A stretch of 21,559 bases of DNA, from positions 1-21,559 of the forward strand of contig DENB01000033.1 in assembly GCA_002359495.1 (NCBI GenBank). Direction: 5' to 3'. The stretch is from Enterobacteriaceae bacterium UBA2655 (lineage in GTDB: Bacteria; Pseudomonadota; Gammaproteobacteria; Enterobacterales; Enterobacteriaceae). The notes beneath the pieces are model-generated. The model was not told where the DNA came from. It saw only the letters and a program-made list of their open reading frames with translations, and ran no database searches. This document shows, one piece after another, positions 7,443 through 13,554 of this stretch (within the stretch, counting starts at the first letter, position 1; each line of letters starts with the position of its first letter). Made by a program: the position numbers and the translations under genes.

Positions 7443-7787
7443 TCACGGCGTGATGTTTAATTTTGTCTCAAGCCAGCCGCTAGTGGCCCAGCACTGCGAA
7501 TCACCCTGGCACGGGCAGGAGGTAACCGGCAGACGATCCTGACATTTCCCGCACTGCTTTTGCTCCAGTGCCTCCATCTGCTTCGCCAGCTCAGCCGCGT
7601 CTTTGCGGATAAGCATCGCGATGTACTCGTTCAGTTCGTACGGCTCGCGACCGGGGCGCCGTGCGGCGCAGTTATGCGCCAGCATCTTCAGTTCCTGACT
7701 ATCCAGCGACAGCTCCAGCTTTTTACCGCCGGCAGCGGCCTGTCTGGCACGCTGCGCTGCTTTGCGTTCGGCGGGGGATTTAGGCAT
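7443..7787 (-). CDS. Phage protein of unknown function with Cys-rich C-terminus
   Basis: The product is 114 aa, with GGAGAAGAG before the ATG. It overlaps the end of the upstream methyltransferase gene by 8 bp, so it is translated from the same message. The N-terminus (MPKSPAERKAAQRARQAAAG) is strongly basic. Residues 23-55 (KLELSLDSQELKMLAHN and on) look like a ribbon-helix-helix style strand plus helices. The C-terminus carries CGKC (residues about 79-82) and then CPC and C, a possible zinc site. I do not recognise a named family. A small DNA-binding protein is possible, but this is only an impression. Confidence 0.7.
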   Translation of the reverse strand: MPKSPAERKAAQRARQAAAGGKKLELSLDSQELKMLAHNCAARRPGREPYELNEYIAMLIRKDAAELAKQMEALEQKQCGKCQDRLPVTSCPCQGDSQCWATSGWLETKLNITP

Positions 7788-8592
7788 AGCTCTTCTCCGG
7801 GCTTATCCAAATGCACTCCTTATTTACTTTTGTCCCACGCCCGGCTGATATACGTGAATCTTTGGACTCTTTTTTCCATCCGATCAGCATGTCGTTGTAC
7901 AGCTCATTGTCATAGCCGCTGATCATCACCATGCCTTTTAATGTCCCGGCAACGGCCAGTAACTGCTCATGCCCTTCAGGCGACATCTCATGGTTGTAAT
8001 AGCGATTTCCTTGTACGCGAGTTTCCGGCACGTATGGCGGATCGATATAGTGCAACGTGGTTTCAGCATCGTGAGCACGCATTATGGCCAGTGCGTCTTT
8101 ATTTTCGATAATAACGCCCTGCAGGCGCTGACATACCGCGCTCAAGTTATCAGGATATCTTTCCCACAGGTGTGCAGCGGTCGCATATTTGCGTTTACTA
8201 TCGCTGCGGAACCCTGAGTTACCGCCAATGCCTGCGGCTGAGCCAAAGCCCATGCATGCCCTAACAACCATCCGGCGCGCCCGTTCAACGGGTTCTTCCG
8301 TGGATTCTCTCGCCGCATAAAATTCATCTCGTGCATATGGAGTGAGGCGGCAACACTCCTGAAGGCGTTGACATAATTCAGGGTTACGTAAGACCTGAAA
8401 AAGGTTCACCACTTCGCCGTCGAGATCGTTATAAACCTCGGCGTAGCTGCGCGGTTTTTGGATGAGTACGCCAGCTGCGCCGCCAAAAGGCTCTACATAG
8501 CATTTGTGCTCTGGCATATGGCTGATGACCCATGATGCCAGGCGGAATTTCCCGCCATGGTAGCGAATAACCGGGTGCTTGATGGCGGACAT
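7780..8592 (-). CDS. dam: D12-class DNA adenine-N6 methyltransferase (phage Dam-like)
   Basis: The product is 270 aa from ATG 8592; a GTG one codon upstream (8595) is an alternative. An early RYHGGK motif (10-15) precedes CYVEPFGGAAGVLI, whose FGG motif (36-38) binds S-adenosylmethionine, and HYIDPPYVPETR gives the DPPY catalytic motif (184-187). This is the order of the D12 (alpha) class that includes Dam. The target is probably a short site such as GATC, but this cannot be read from the sequence. No restriction endonuclease gene is nearby, so it is an orphan methylase, likely used to protect phage DNA or control phage functions. It sits in the pL operon and is translationally coupled on both sides. 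Confidence 0.9.
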   Translation of the reverse strand: MSAIKHPVIRYHGGKFRLASWVISHMPEHKCYVEPFGGAAGVLIQKPRSYAEVYNDLDGEVVNLFQVLRNPELCQRLQECCRLTPYARDEFYAARESTEEPVERARRMVVRACMGFGSAAGIGGNSGFRSDSKRKYATAAHLWERYPDNLSAVCQRLQGVIIENKDALAIMRAHDAETTLHYIDPPYVPETRVQGNRYYNHEMSPEGHEQLLAVAGTLKGMVMISGYDNELYNDMLIGWKKESKDSRISAGRGTKVNKECIWISPEKSYA

Positions 8593-9098
8593 CACACACC
8601 ATCCTTACCAGCATTGCCAGCGCGGAGCTGGGCGGCGAAATGCAATGCAAACTCACCAGCTCGACGGGTGGCGGTTATCGCTTGATTAACAACAGCCTCG
8701 TTCGGCTCAGTCTTCATCATTTCGCCGCGTCGTTTCAGGCAGTGATTCGCAAACATCTCGACACCCTCAGCCCGCACCGCGTTAAGGATGGCGTCAGTGG
8801 CTGGGAATGGGTTTTCAGCATTCACATCGCGACTGATATACATGTTTATTTCAGAAACGTAATCGAGAGGAACCCCGGCAAACGTATAGCCTTCGCCTTC
8901 AGAGAAATATTCAACATGATTTTCACTGATATCCGTCAGTAGCTTCAGCATTACCGCATTCTCCGCCGCCAGCGCGTTGCGTTCTGCCCGAAGCTCAAGA
9001 AACTTATCTGCGAGCGCCTGGCAAAGCAGGTCCTTTGTCACCAGGTCCTGCTCCATCTGGTCACGCTCAACTGATACTGCGTTGTTTTTCTGGCTCAT
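8592..9098 (-). CDS. Phage early protein resembling Ead/Ea22-type proteins
   Basis: The product is 168 aa; the ATG overlaps the stop of the upstream gene as ATGA, with GAGGG upstream. Residues about 15-50 are rich in Glu, Leu and Ala and look coiled-coil (ADKFLELRAERNALAAENAV). The segment FPATDAILNAVRAEGVEMFA recurs in my memory in Ead/Ea22-like phage proteins, variable accessory proteins of the lambdoid left arm. No enzymatic motif is visible. Function is unknown. Confidence 0.65.
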   Translation of the reverse strand: MSQKNNAVSVERDQMEQDLVTKDLLCQALADKFLELRAERNALAAENAVMLKLLTDISENHVEYFSEGEGYTFAGVPLDYVSEINMYISRDVNAENPFPATDAILNAVRAEGVEMFANHCLKRRGEMMKTEPNEAVVNQAITATRRAGEFALHFAAQLRAGNAGKDGV

Positions 9099-9538
9099 GA
9101 CACAGCCCTCAGTGTTGCTGGCTTAGAACGGAGCAGGTCCATTTCCATTTGAGAAATGATGTTGATCGCATGTGATATGCCTGGCTGGTGGTGGTTACCC
9201 AGCGTGCAGACAGCCCGGCGCGCCTCTCCAATGGCTTCGCTGCGCAAGGTTCGAATCCAGCAGTCACTGGCTGGTGTCGCCAGGGAAACGTTCAGATCAT
9301 CAATAAGGGTCGGGTCTGCATCTGATGCCTGAAGGGCAGTAATAGCTGCTGGCAGCACGCTATTGATGCGTAAAACTTCTGCGGCCATCAAATTGGCGCG
9401 AACATTTGCCACATCCAAGCGAGAGGCCAACTCAGTGACCATCTTTGCCATTTCGATCAGCGAGGTATCCGCGCCGATGTTTTTAGCGAACTGATGGCCG
9501 GCGGCCACAACTTCTTTGTTTGATTTATTTGAAAGCAT
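9095..9538 (-). CDS. Phage protein of unknown function, mostly helical
   Basis: The product is 147 aa, with GAGGG before the ATG. It is rich in Ala, Leu and Ile and looks helical (IEMAKMVTELASRLDVANVR, LMAAEVLRINSVLPAAITAL). No catalytic motif or membrane segment is seen. It overlaps the downstream gene by 4 bp and lies 11 bp from the upstream small gene, so it is part of the leftward operon. The segment VRANLMAAEVLRIN resembles a repeated style in lambdoid left-arm proteins. I cannot name it. Confidence 0.6.
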   Translation of the reverse strand: MLSNKSNKEVVAAGHQFAKNIGADTSLIEMAKMVTELASRLDVANVRANLMAAEVLRINSVLPAAITALQASDADPTLIDDLNVSLATPASDCWIRTLRSEAIGEARRAVCTLGNHHQPGISHAINIISQMEMDLLRSKPATLRAVS

Positions 9539-9549
9539 GTTGGCGGCCC

Positions 9550-9708
9550 TCAGTGGATGGTGATGTTGCGGTTCAGTTCCTCAGCCATGCGCTGAGCTTT
9601 AATCGGATTGCCGACCAGTTCGCCATCAGGGGCGATCCAGCCGCGCAAAAGTTTGGAGTAGGGGAAGATGATCACGCCTACCCGGATATCGTCGTTAGGC
9701 TTTTGCAT
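9550..9708 (-). CDS. Small phage protein of unknown function (52 aa)
   Basis: It begins MQKPNDDIRVGVIIFPYSKL at the ATG at 9708. The frame is open upstream to 9948, but that part lies inside the next gene in another frame, so the short version is more credible. It overlaps the upstream gene by 14 bp, as is common in this operon. It contains a WIAPDGELVGNPIKAQRMAE segment that looks folded rather than random. No known function. Confidence 0.55.
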   Translation of the reverse strand: MQKPNDDIRVGVIIFPYSKLLRGWIAPDGELVGNPIKAQRMAEELNRNITIH

Positions 9709-10213
9709 TCTGTTGCTCCCGCTTTGCCTTATCGTACTCACTACCCAAAATCTCGATCGCTCCAGCGTTTGCTTCCGGGGTGGCCGAAGTTTCAACGTAG
9801 ATCGCGTCGCCATGGCGGAAATAGGTGATACCGGTAAAAAGCAATGTTCCCCAGTCCAGGCCGATGAGCGGAAAGAATCCTCCTTTCTCAACGCCGAATT
9901 TAGGCCGTTGTTCGTTCCAGAGCGCCTGGAGTGCTTTATGTTCTTCAATCAGCCCTTTTGGCGCCTTGCTCTTGGGCCAGGTGGCAAATCCTGTCCGGCT
10001 GGTGCCTTTGGTCCACAGCTCGGCAGAGACATACATAGCGCCTGAAAATTTGACGCCGTAGAACGATTCACGAATTCCGTCTGAGGTGAAAACCGCCTTT
10101 CCGCCAAACAGTGCGGCAAAAGAATTACCTGCGGCGCGCAGCTGCTCGGCATCGGCTTGAATTTTTTCCCAGCCGGCCAGCGCTGCATCGCTGGTGAATT
10201 TAAAAAAGCTCAT
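9695..10213 (-). CDS. Phage protein of unknown function, first long gene of the pL operon
   Basis: The product is 172 aa, starting MSFFKFTSDAALAGWEKIQA at ATG 10213 with GGAGA 9 nt upstream. An upstream in-frame ATG at 10276 would add 21 unlikely residues. It is a soluble mixed alpha/beta protein with many aromatic residues (LWTKGTSRTGFATWPKSKAP, FGVEKGGFFPLIGLDWGTLL). The aromatic and basic pattern is seen in several lambdoid left-arm proteins, but I cannot give it a family. It is the first substantial gene after a ~580-nt leader, so expression should depend on antitermination or on the state of that leader. Confidence 0.65.
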   Translation of the reverse strand: MSFFKFTSDAALAGWEKIQADAEQLRAAGNSFAALFGGKAVFTSDGIRESFYGVKFSGAMYVSAELWTKGTSRTGFATWPKSKAPKGLIEEHKALQALWNEQRPKFGVEKGGFFPLIGLDWGTLLFTGITYFRHGDAIYVETSATPEANAGAIEILGSEYDKAKREQQNAKA

Positions 10214-10300
10214 GAAATTAATCTCCACACGATTTTGGTTTGCACGAATCCCTTGCCAGTGACGGCAATAAAACAAAAAGGGGATTCAGTTAGTTGGCTG

Positions 10301-10322
10301 GTGGATCACTGCAATGAACCAC
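10301..10322. repeat. 22-bp quasi-palindrome
   Basis: The pattern GTGG-n-TCA-n-TGCA-n-TGA-n-CCAC is symmetric about its centre, with mismatches only at the four n positions. It stands about 90 bp upstream of the first long pL gene. It may be an operator or the base of an RNA hairpin. It does not resemble the CI operators. Confidence 0.4.
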
Positions 10323-10349
10323 AGCCCGATTACTCCACACAAAAAGTAG

Positions 10350-10529
10350 TTGTGGTGCCGGGTGCCTCCCGGTGCTCTAAGTCGGCTGTTCAAAGAGCGG
10401 ATTGTAGACTTGAAGCCGTTAAGTTTTAGCCTTCCGCGTTCGCACTGACGCCATCACCACAACGGAGAGAGCACTGTCAGAACGCCTCTGGCACTATACC
10501 CACCATCAGCCAATGCTCTTGCCGTTGTG
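10350..10529 (-). ncRNA. Candidate structured or antisense RNA region (P4 CI / P1 C4-like arrangement)
   Basis: Three segments of the leftward transcript share complementarity. Segment C is CACAACGGCAAGAGCA (10529-10514). Segment B is GTGCTCTCTCCGTTGTGGTG (10474-10455). Segment A contains AGAGCAC (10378-10372) and CACCACAA (10357-10350). B pairs with C over 8+6 bp with a 2-nt interior mismatch, and B also complements both blocks of A (7 and 8 bp). B thus has two competing partners, one upstream and one downstream. This recalls phage P4, where seqB of the CI RNA pairs with flanking seqA and seqC, and the C4 RNA of P1. The A blocks are in the same order as in B, so they cannot pair together as one simple helix. 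Function is inferred. Confidence 0.45.
10387..10399 (-). promoter_or_regulatory. boxA-like element in the pL leader
   Basis: The minus strand reads CGCTCTTTGAACA, close to lambda boxA (CGCTCTTA) and rrn boxA (TGCTCTTTA). It is followed 14 nt downstream by the 15-nt hairpin CCGGG-AGGCA-CCCGG (10372-10358), the size of a boxB stem-loop, although the loop is not lambda-like and the spacing is longer than in lambda nut sites. It could recruit NusB/S10 for antitermination. This is from sequence resemblance only. Confidence 0.4.
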
Positions 10530-10540
10530 AAAAAGGGCGG

Positions 10541-10660
10541 TTAAACCGGTAGAACACTATCTTCCTTCCTCCAGAGGTTGGTTGAAGACCCGGAGAAACC
10601 GCCAAAGCCCACAGCAATTCTCAAAACACAGGGGCGTAAGCCAGACCCCACCCACCGCAT
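10541..10660 (-). CDS. Possible 39-aa leader peptide
   Basis: The ATG at 10660 follows AAGGTGGA and opens MRWVGSGLRPCVLRIAVGFG, ending SVLPV just before complementary segment C of the leader. The ribosome site is good, and peptides of this style (VGFGGFSGSS) seem familiar from prophage leader regions. Whether it is a true protein or only translated for regulation is unknown. Its stop lies 12 nt before segment C, so ribosomes finishing it could affect folding of the downstream RNA. Confidence 0.35.
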   Translation of the reverse strand: MRWVGSGLRPCVLRIAVGFGGFSGSSTNLWRKEDSVLPV

Positions 10661-10803
10661 TCCACCTTCACAACACCCAGATCACCATCACAGACCAGCT
10701 CAGCTTCAGGGAAGAGGCACAGAAACGTTAACAGGTCCCAAAACTAGTGTTGGATATGCTTTTGATGAGATTCATAATGGACACTCTAAATTTTCAATAA
10801 GGA

Positions 10804-10833
10804 AATATACACATATTGTGATTTATTTGTCAA
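10804..10833 (-). promoter_or_regulatory. Early-left promoter pL
   Basis: On the minus strand a consensus -35 TTGACA (10833-10828) and -10 TATATT (10809-10804) are 18 bp apart. The start would be near 10797, directed into the leftward operon. Both hexamers are overlapped by CI operators, as in lambda. Confidence 0.85.
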
Positions 10834-10875
10834 ACACGATTTGTGTTATATTGCCATTAAACACGATATGTGCTT
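10807..10875. promoter_or_regulatory. Left operator OL: three CI/Cro sites
   Basis: Three 17-bp sites share a CACRA-N-TTGTG-like core: ATACACATATTGTGATT (10807-10823), AAACACGATTTGTGTTA (10832-10848) and AAACACGATATGTGCTT (10859-10875). Their centres are 25 and 27 bp apart. The first covers the pL -10 and the second overlaps the -35. The same core occurs three times at OR. Confidence 0.85.
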
Positions 10876-10951
10876 GAAATTTATGTGATTTAAAGTTTTT
10901 TTTGCTATTGACTGCCTTGAGGGCCGTATCGTAATGAAGACTCAACACGCA

Positions 10952-10976
10952 CAAAAAGCCCGTTCAGTGGCGGGCT
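10952..10976 (-). terminator. Second terminator of the cI operon
   Basis: On the minus strand AGCCCG (10976-10971) pairs with CGGGCT (10962-10957) around 8 nt and is followed by a T-run. It stands about 90 bp beyond the first terminator, so the cI operon is closed by two terminators before pL. Confidence 0.75.
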
Positions 10977-11044
10977 GCAGGTTCAGTTACAAGATGCAGG
11001 AGCAACAAAAAAGTGCAGGTGGTGCAGGAGTTACAGGCATGAAA

Positions 11045-11066
11045 AACCCGGCGCGATGACCGGGTT
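11045..11066 (-). terminator. First terminator of the cI operon
   Basis: On the minus strand AACCCGG (11066-11060) and CCGGGTT (11051-11045) form a 7-bp stem with an 8-nt loop, followed by TTTC so that TTTTTC spans the stem end. The stop codon of the 99-aa gene (11067-11065) overlaps the stem. Confidence 0.8.
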
Positions 11067-11364
11067 ATTTAATGAAGTATTTTGAAAGGACGGCTATAAG
11101 TACGGTGACAACTAACGCAATGATAATTTTCCACGTTTGGCCATTAATCTCTTTCTGCAAATCTTCCTTTGTGCAGATCGTAGCTTTAATAACCGCTATA
11201 TCAGTGCCAATGGCAGCAACTTGATCCTCAAGTTTTTTTACACGCTCTAACATGTCATCACCTCCACCATTTCCACTGCCATGCTTAAATGATGCATCAG
11301 GCGGATCTTGTTGTCCAGCATTCCAATCTTGGCTGTAAGCAAGAGTAACTTTAGCCTTTTCCAT
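11065..11364 (-). CDS. Small C-terminally anchored membrane protein in the rexB position
   Basis: The product is 99 aa. The N-terminus is soluble, with a Gly-rich stretch (SGNGGGDD, about 30-37). A heptad-like coiled coil covers about 38-72 (MLERVKKLEDQVAAIGTDIA), and one membrane helix covers about 77-96 (WKIIIALVVTVLIAVLSKYF). The coiled coil plus C-terminal anchor recalls XhlA/haemolysin-type phage membrane proteins. It overlaps the end of the upstream gene by 14 bp and is in the cI message, so it should be made in the lysogen. By position it matches rexB-type exclusion genes, but no homology to RexB is seen. A role in superinfection exclusion or another prophage trait is inference. Confidence 0.7.
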   Translation of the reverse strand: MEKAKVTLAYSQDWNAGQQDPPDASFKHGSGNGGGDDMLERVKKLEDQVAAIGTDIAVIKATICTKEDLQKEINGQTWKIIIALVVTVLIAVLSKYFIK

Positions 11365-11782
11365 GATCGTTTAAGTCCAGTAATATATTGAAAGAAATGT
11401 CTTTTTTATCGACTGTAGTCTGCATCATTTCAATCAGTTCGCAGGAGTAGGTATAAATGCCAGATTCCGATGCTTTAAAATTTAATCCTGCTGAAAGAAA
11501 TGTAGTTCTAGCTACAGGATGAATTTGATCGGGTGGTATACCATCGAGGTTATTGGCAGCCATCATCTCCACCCCGCTTGGAGACTTCAGCGACATACTG
11601 ACCAAATAAGAGCTTCCTGCATTTAAATCCATAAATGCAGAGCACATCAATAGCGATATGGACTCACTTTGAGAAAAAATGTTTAACACTGGCATAGCGT
11701 TACCATCATTATCTCGCGTTGCGGGGAAGATAAAACCGATCTTGCCTCGGTGTTCACTCGCTGCAGATAAATTATTGTCCAT
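11351..11782 (-). CDS. Unknown protein co-transcribed with cI (rexA position)
   Basis: The product is 143 aa, starting MDNNLSAASEHRGKIGFIFP at ATG 11782, 5 nt after the cI stop. A longer frame to 11857 only overlaps cI. No signal peptide, catalytic motif or membrane helix is visible. Alternating hydrophobic segments (SSYLVSMSLKSPSG, SGIYTYSCELIEMM, DISFNILLDLND) suggest a beta-sandwich. Read-through from cI and the following terminators make it a lysogenically expressed gene. In many temperate phages this slot holds exclusion or defence genes. I recognise no family, and the pairing with the 99-aa membrane protein suggests a two-part system. Confidence 0.7.
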   Translation of the reverse strand: MDNNLSAASEHRGKIGFIFPATRDNDGNAMPVLNIFSQSESISLLMCSAFMDLNAGSSYLVSMSLKSPSGVEMMAANNLDGIPPDQIHPVARTTFLSAGLNFKASESGIYTYSCELIEMMQTTVDKKDISFNILLDLNDHGKG

Positions 11783-11787
11783 AATTT

Positions 11788-12435
11788 TCACCCAAAAGTC
11801 TCTTCCGGCCACTGGGCCTTGACCACTTTGCCGATGATGCGGATGCTGTGGTCGCAATCGATAATCCTGTATGCAGGGTTCAGCGGCACCAGGTAGCTAA
11901 CGCCACCGTCCAGCTCGTACTTCTTGAACGTTGCCTCTGAATCAGCGTTGGCAGAAGCAACACAGAAATCTCCTGACTCCACGGGTTCTGCAGGGTCTAC
12001 CAGAATCAGCATGCCCTCAGGGAAGCTCGGGCGCACACCCTGCGGCGCTGTCATAGAGTGGCCCTTCACCTCCAGCCAAAAGGCATTCTCGCTGGCCTTC
12101 TTCGTAGTTGCTACCCACGTCTTCGCATCGCTCGCCGTATAGCTGCCCACTTCCGAAAATGGGCCCGCCTGAACCGATGCAAAGAGAGGGTAATCATATT
12201 GCTTGAAAACGGTAGAGGAATCATCGCCAAACATAATTCTTGCCGGGGAAACTCCGAGCGCAGCCCCCAGCAGCACTGCATCATCTGCACTAACTTTTCT
12301 AGCGCCGACCTCATAGTTGCCTAAACGTGATGGTGCCGACCAGCCACAAAGTTTGGCAAGCTGAGCCTGACTCAATCCTTTGCTTTCTCTGAGGGACTTA
12401 ATCCTTTCCCCGATCAATTCATGCATTGTTTTCAT
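11788..12435 (-). CDS. cI: CI-type repressor with S24 self-cleavage domain
   Basis: The product is 215 aa. An N-terminal HTH (about 8-62; [20 protein letters not shown]) is joined to an S24/LexA-like domain. The cleavage site is probably Ala90-Gly91 (SVQAGPFSE), with nucleophile Ser127 (KGHSMTAP) and general base Lys171 (ATFKKYE). It maintains lysogeny by binding the OL and OR sites and should be inactivated by RecA-stimulated cleavage. Two starts are possible. ATG 12435 would match a leaderless message from pRM, as in lambda. ATG 12426 has AGGGG 9 nt upstream and would suit a longer transcript. A weak pRM -10 TTAAAT lies at 12448-12443. Two further genes follow in the same operon. Confidence 0.93.
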   Translation of the reverse strand: MKTMHELIGERIKSLRESKGLSQAQLAKLCGWSAPSRLGNYEVGARKVSADDAVLLGAALGVSPARIMFGDDSSTVFKQYDYPLFASVQAGPFSEVGSYTASDAKTWVATTKKASENAFWLEVKGHSMTAPQGVRPSFPEGMLILVDPAEPVESGDFCVASANADSEATFKKYELDGGVSYLVPLNPAYRIIDCDHSIRIIGKVVKAQWPEETFG

Positions 12436-12445
12436 CCCCTAAATT

Positions 12446-12510
12446 TAACACGAAGCGTGATTGCTGTATCTACACGTATTGTCATTGACTCTTAATCACG
12501 AATTGTGTGT
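12446..12510. promoter_or_regulatory. Right operator OR: three CI/Cro sites
   Basis: The three 17-bp sites are TAACACGAAGCGTGATT (12446-12462), CTACACGTATTGTCATT (12470-12486) and AATCACGAATTGTGTGT (12494-12510). Their centres are exactly 24 bp apart, as expected for cooperative dimers on the same DNA face. The site nearest cI covers the probable pRM -10, and the site nearest cro covers the pR spacer and -10. The middle site deviates most from consensus. Confidence 0.85.
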
Positions 12511-12513
12511 AAT
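12485..12513 (+). promoter_or_regulatory. Early-right promoter pR
   Basis: TTGACT (12485-12490) and TGTAAT (12508-12513) are 17 bp apart, directed at cro. The start would be near 12520, about 20 nt before the cro ATG. Two OR sites overlap it. Confidence 0.85.
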
Positions 12514-12542
12514 TGGGTGGTGATTAATTTGTGGAGAAGACA

Positions 12543-12761
12543 ATGAACACCATCGCCGAGCAAAGAAAAAAGCTCGCCATATCCCAAGCAGCACTGGCGG
12601 ATGTCATCGGTTGGGGGCAATCAAGGGTTGCCAATTATGAGTTGAGCATCCGAAAGCCAGGTTTGGACGAGTGCCGCATGATTGTGAGCGGACTAAACAA
12701 GCTCGGGGCCAATTGTTCTCTTGATGATGTTTTTCCTCCCAGCAAGCCCAAAGAAAAGTGA
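12543..12761 (+). CDS. cro: Cro-like regulator
   Basis: The product is 72 aa, starting MNTIAEQRKKLAISQAALAD at ATG 12543, with GGAG 6 nt upstream. A GTG at 12531 is in frame but lies before the ribosome site. The HTH is ISQAALADVIGWGQSRVANY. It is divergent from cI across OR and is first in the pR operon, so it fits Cro: it lowers cI expression and early transcription by binding the same operators. The tail (PPSKPKEK) is basic and Pro-rich. Confidence 0.88.
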   Translation: MNTIAEQRKKLAISQAALADVIGWGQSRVANYELSIRKPGLDECRMIVSGLNKLGANCSLDDVFPPSKPKEK

Positions 12762-12812
12762 ATTTAAAGCATTCCGCTAATCATCTGTAACCACAGCAGG
12801 AGGAACTCAACA

Positions 12813-13361
12813 GTGGGTAAACCAAATTGGCAAATCGAAAAGCAACCAGCCTGGCTGGTAGTCGCAATTAAGAAAACCATTTCCAGCTTGCCGGGCGGTT
12901 ATGCCGAAGCAGCTGAATGGCTTGGCGTAACTGAAGACGCATTGTTTAACCGCCTGCGCGCTAATGGCGATCAAACCTTTCCTATGGGGTGGGCGATGGT
13001 TCTGCAGCAGGCTAGCGGTACTAAGTATATCGCTGACGCCGTATCGCGGCAGTCAAACAGCGTTAACGTGCCGCTGGTGGAGATTGAGGATGTCGATAAT
13101 GACGACATTAATCAACGCCTGATGGAGTCGATTGAGTGGATCGGCAAACACTCAGCATATCTGCGCAAAGCAACGGCAGACGGAGTTATCGATGAGGCTG
13201 AGCGTGAGCGGATTGAAGAGAACAGTTATCAGGTGATGGCTAAGTGGCAAGAACATTTAACTCTGCTTTATCGCGTTTTCTGCCCGCCAGAAAAGGTGAA
13301 CGCCCCAGGTTGCAGCCCGGAGCGTTCTGGTGCGATCAAATCAATGTGTGTGGAGAAATAA
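12813..13361 (+). CDS. CII/YmfL-like phage regulatory protein
   Basis: The product is 182 aa from a GTG start with a perfect AGGAGG 9 nt upstream. Residues about 15-65 (SSLPGGYAEAAEWLGVTEDA, LFNRLRANGDQTFPMGWAMV) form the HTH-like region of phage CII regulators of the CP76/YmfL type. Residues about 95-155 are helical and acidic (DNDDINQRLMESIEWIGKHS). The position directly after cro is that of cII in lambda, although size and sequence differ from lambda CII. It may activate lysogeny promoters, or act with replication as suggested for YmfL in e14. The family assignment is by pattern. Confidence 0.75.
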   Translation: MGKPNWQIEKQPAWLVVAIKKTISSLPGGYAEAAEWLGVTEDALFNRLRANGDQTFPMGWAMVLQQASGTKYIADAVSRQSNSVNVPLVEIEDVDNDDINQRLMESIEWIGKHSAYLRKATADGVIDEAERERIEENSYQVMAKWQEHLTLLYRVFCPPEKVNAPGCSPERSGAIKSMCVEK

Positions 13362-13365
13362 TCGC

Positions 13366-13554
13366 ATGAGCAATTTAACCAGATTCCATTCCATTCCGCA
13401 ATTTCGTTGCCTCCCTACAACTGGTGGCCGTAAAAATCAAGAGCCGCTGCGGTATGTGCTTAATGTACCAGGTTGCCGTGATGAGGTGAACCACAGCTTC
13501 GTTAGTTGGACCGTGGGCGAGTTCAATTCATCAGGACGCAGGGTAGCGGCATGA
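13366..13554 (+). CDS. Small phage protein of unknown function (62 aa)
   Basis: It begins MSNLTRFHSIPQFRCLPTTG at ATG 13366, 4 nt after the preceding stop, with GGAG 10 nt upstream. Its stop overlaps the start of the replication gene as ATGA, so the two are translationally coupled. It contains two Cys residues and no membrane segment. I do not recognise the family. Confidence 0.6.
   Translation: MSNLTRFHSIPQFRCLPTTGGRKNQEPLRYVLNVPGCRDEVNHSFVSWTVGEFNSSGRRVAA

Larger units (their letters stand above)
10214..10797 (-). other. Long pL leader without an N-like gene
   Basis: About 580 nt separate the likely pL start (near 10797) and the first long gene. No N-like arginine-rich protein is encoded. 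Read leftward it holds a 15-codon ORF beginning MNLIKSISNTSFGTC, a 39-codon ORF (10541-10660), the three-way complementary segments at 10350-10529, an 11-codon ORF MASVRTRKAKT (10454-10419), a boxA-like element, a 5-bp hairpin and a 22-bp quasi-palindrome. The arrangement suggests control of elongation or RNA stability rather than simple spacing. Confidence 0.55.

Noticed and set aside
10157..10429. 90-codon plus-strand frame ending in VVVVPGASRC-like sequence
   Set aside because: It lies opposite the start of the pL operon and inside the complementary RNA region; any conservation is better explained by the RNA.
10578..10877. 99-codon plus-strand frame in the pL leader
   Set aside because: It has Pro/His-rich low-complexity content and runs across pL and OL, against the promoter direction.
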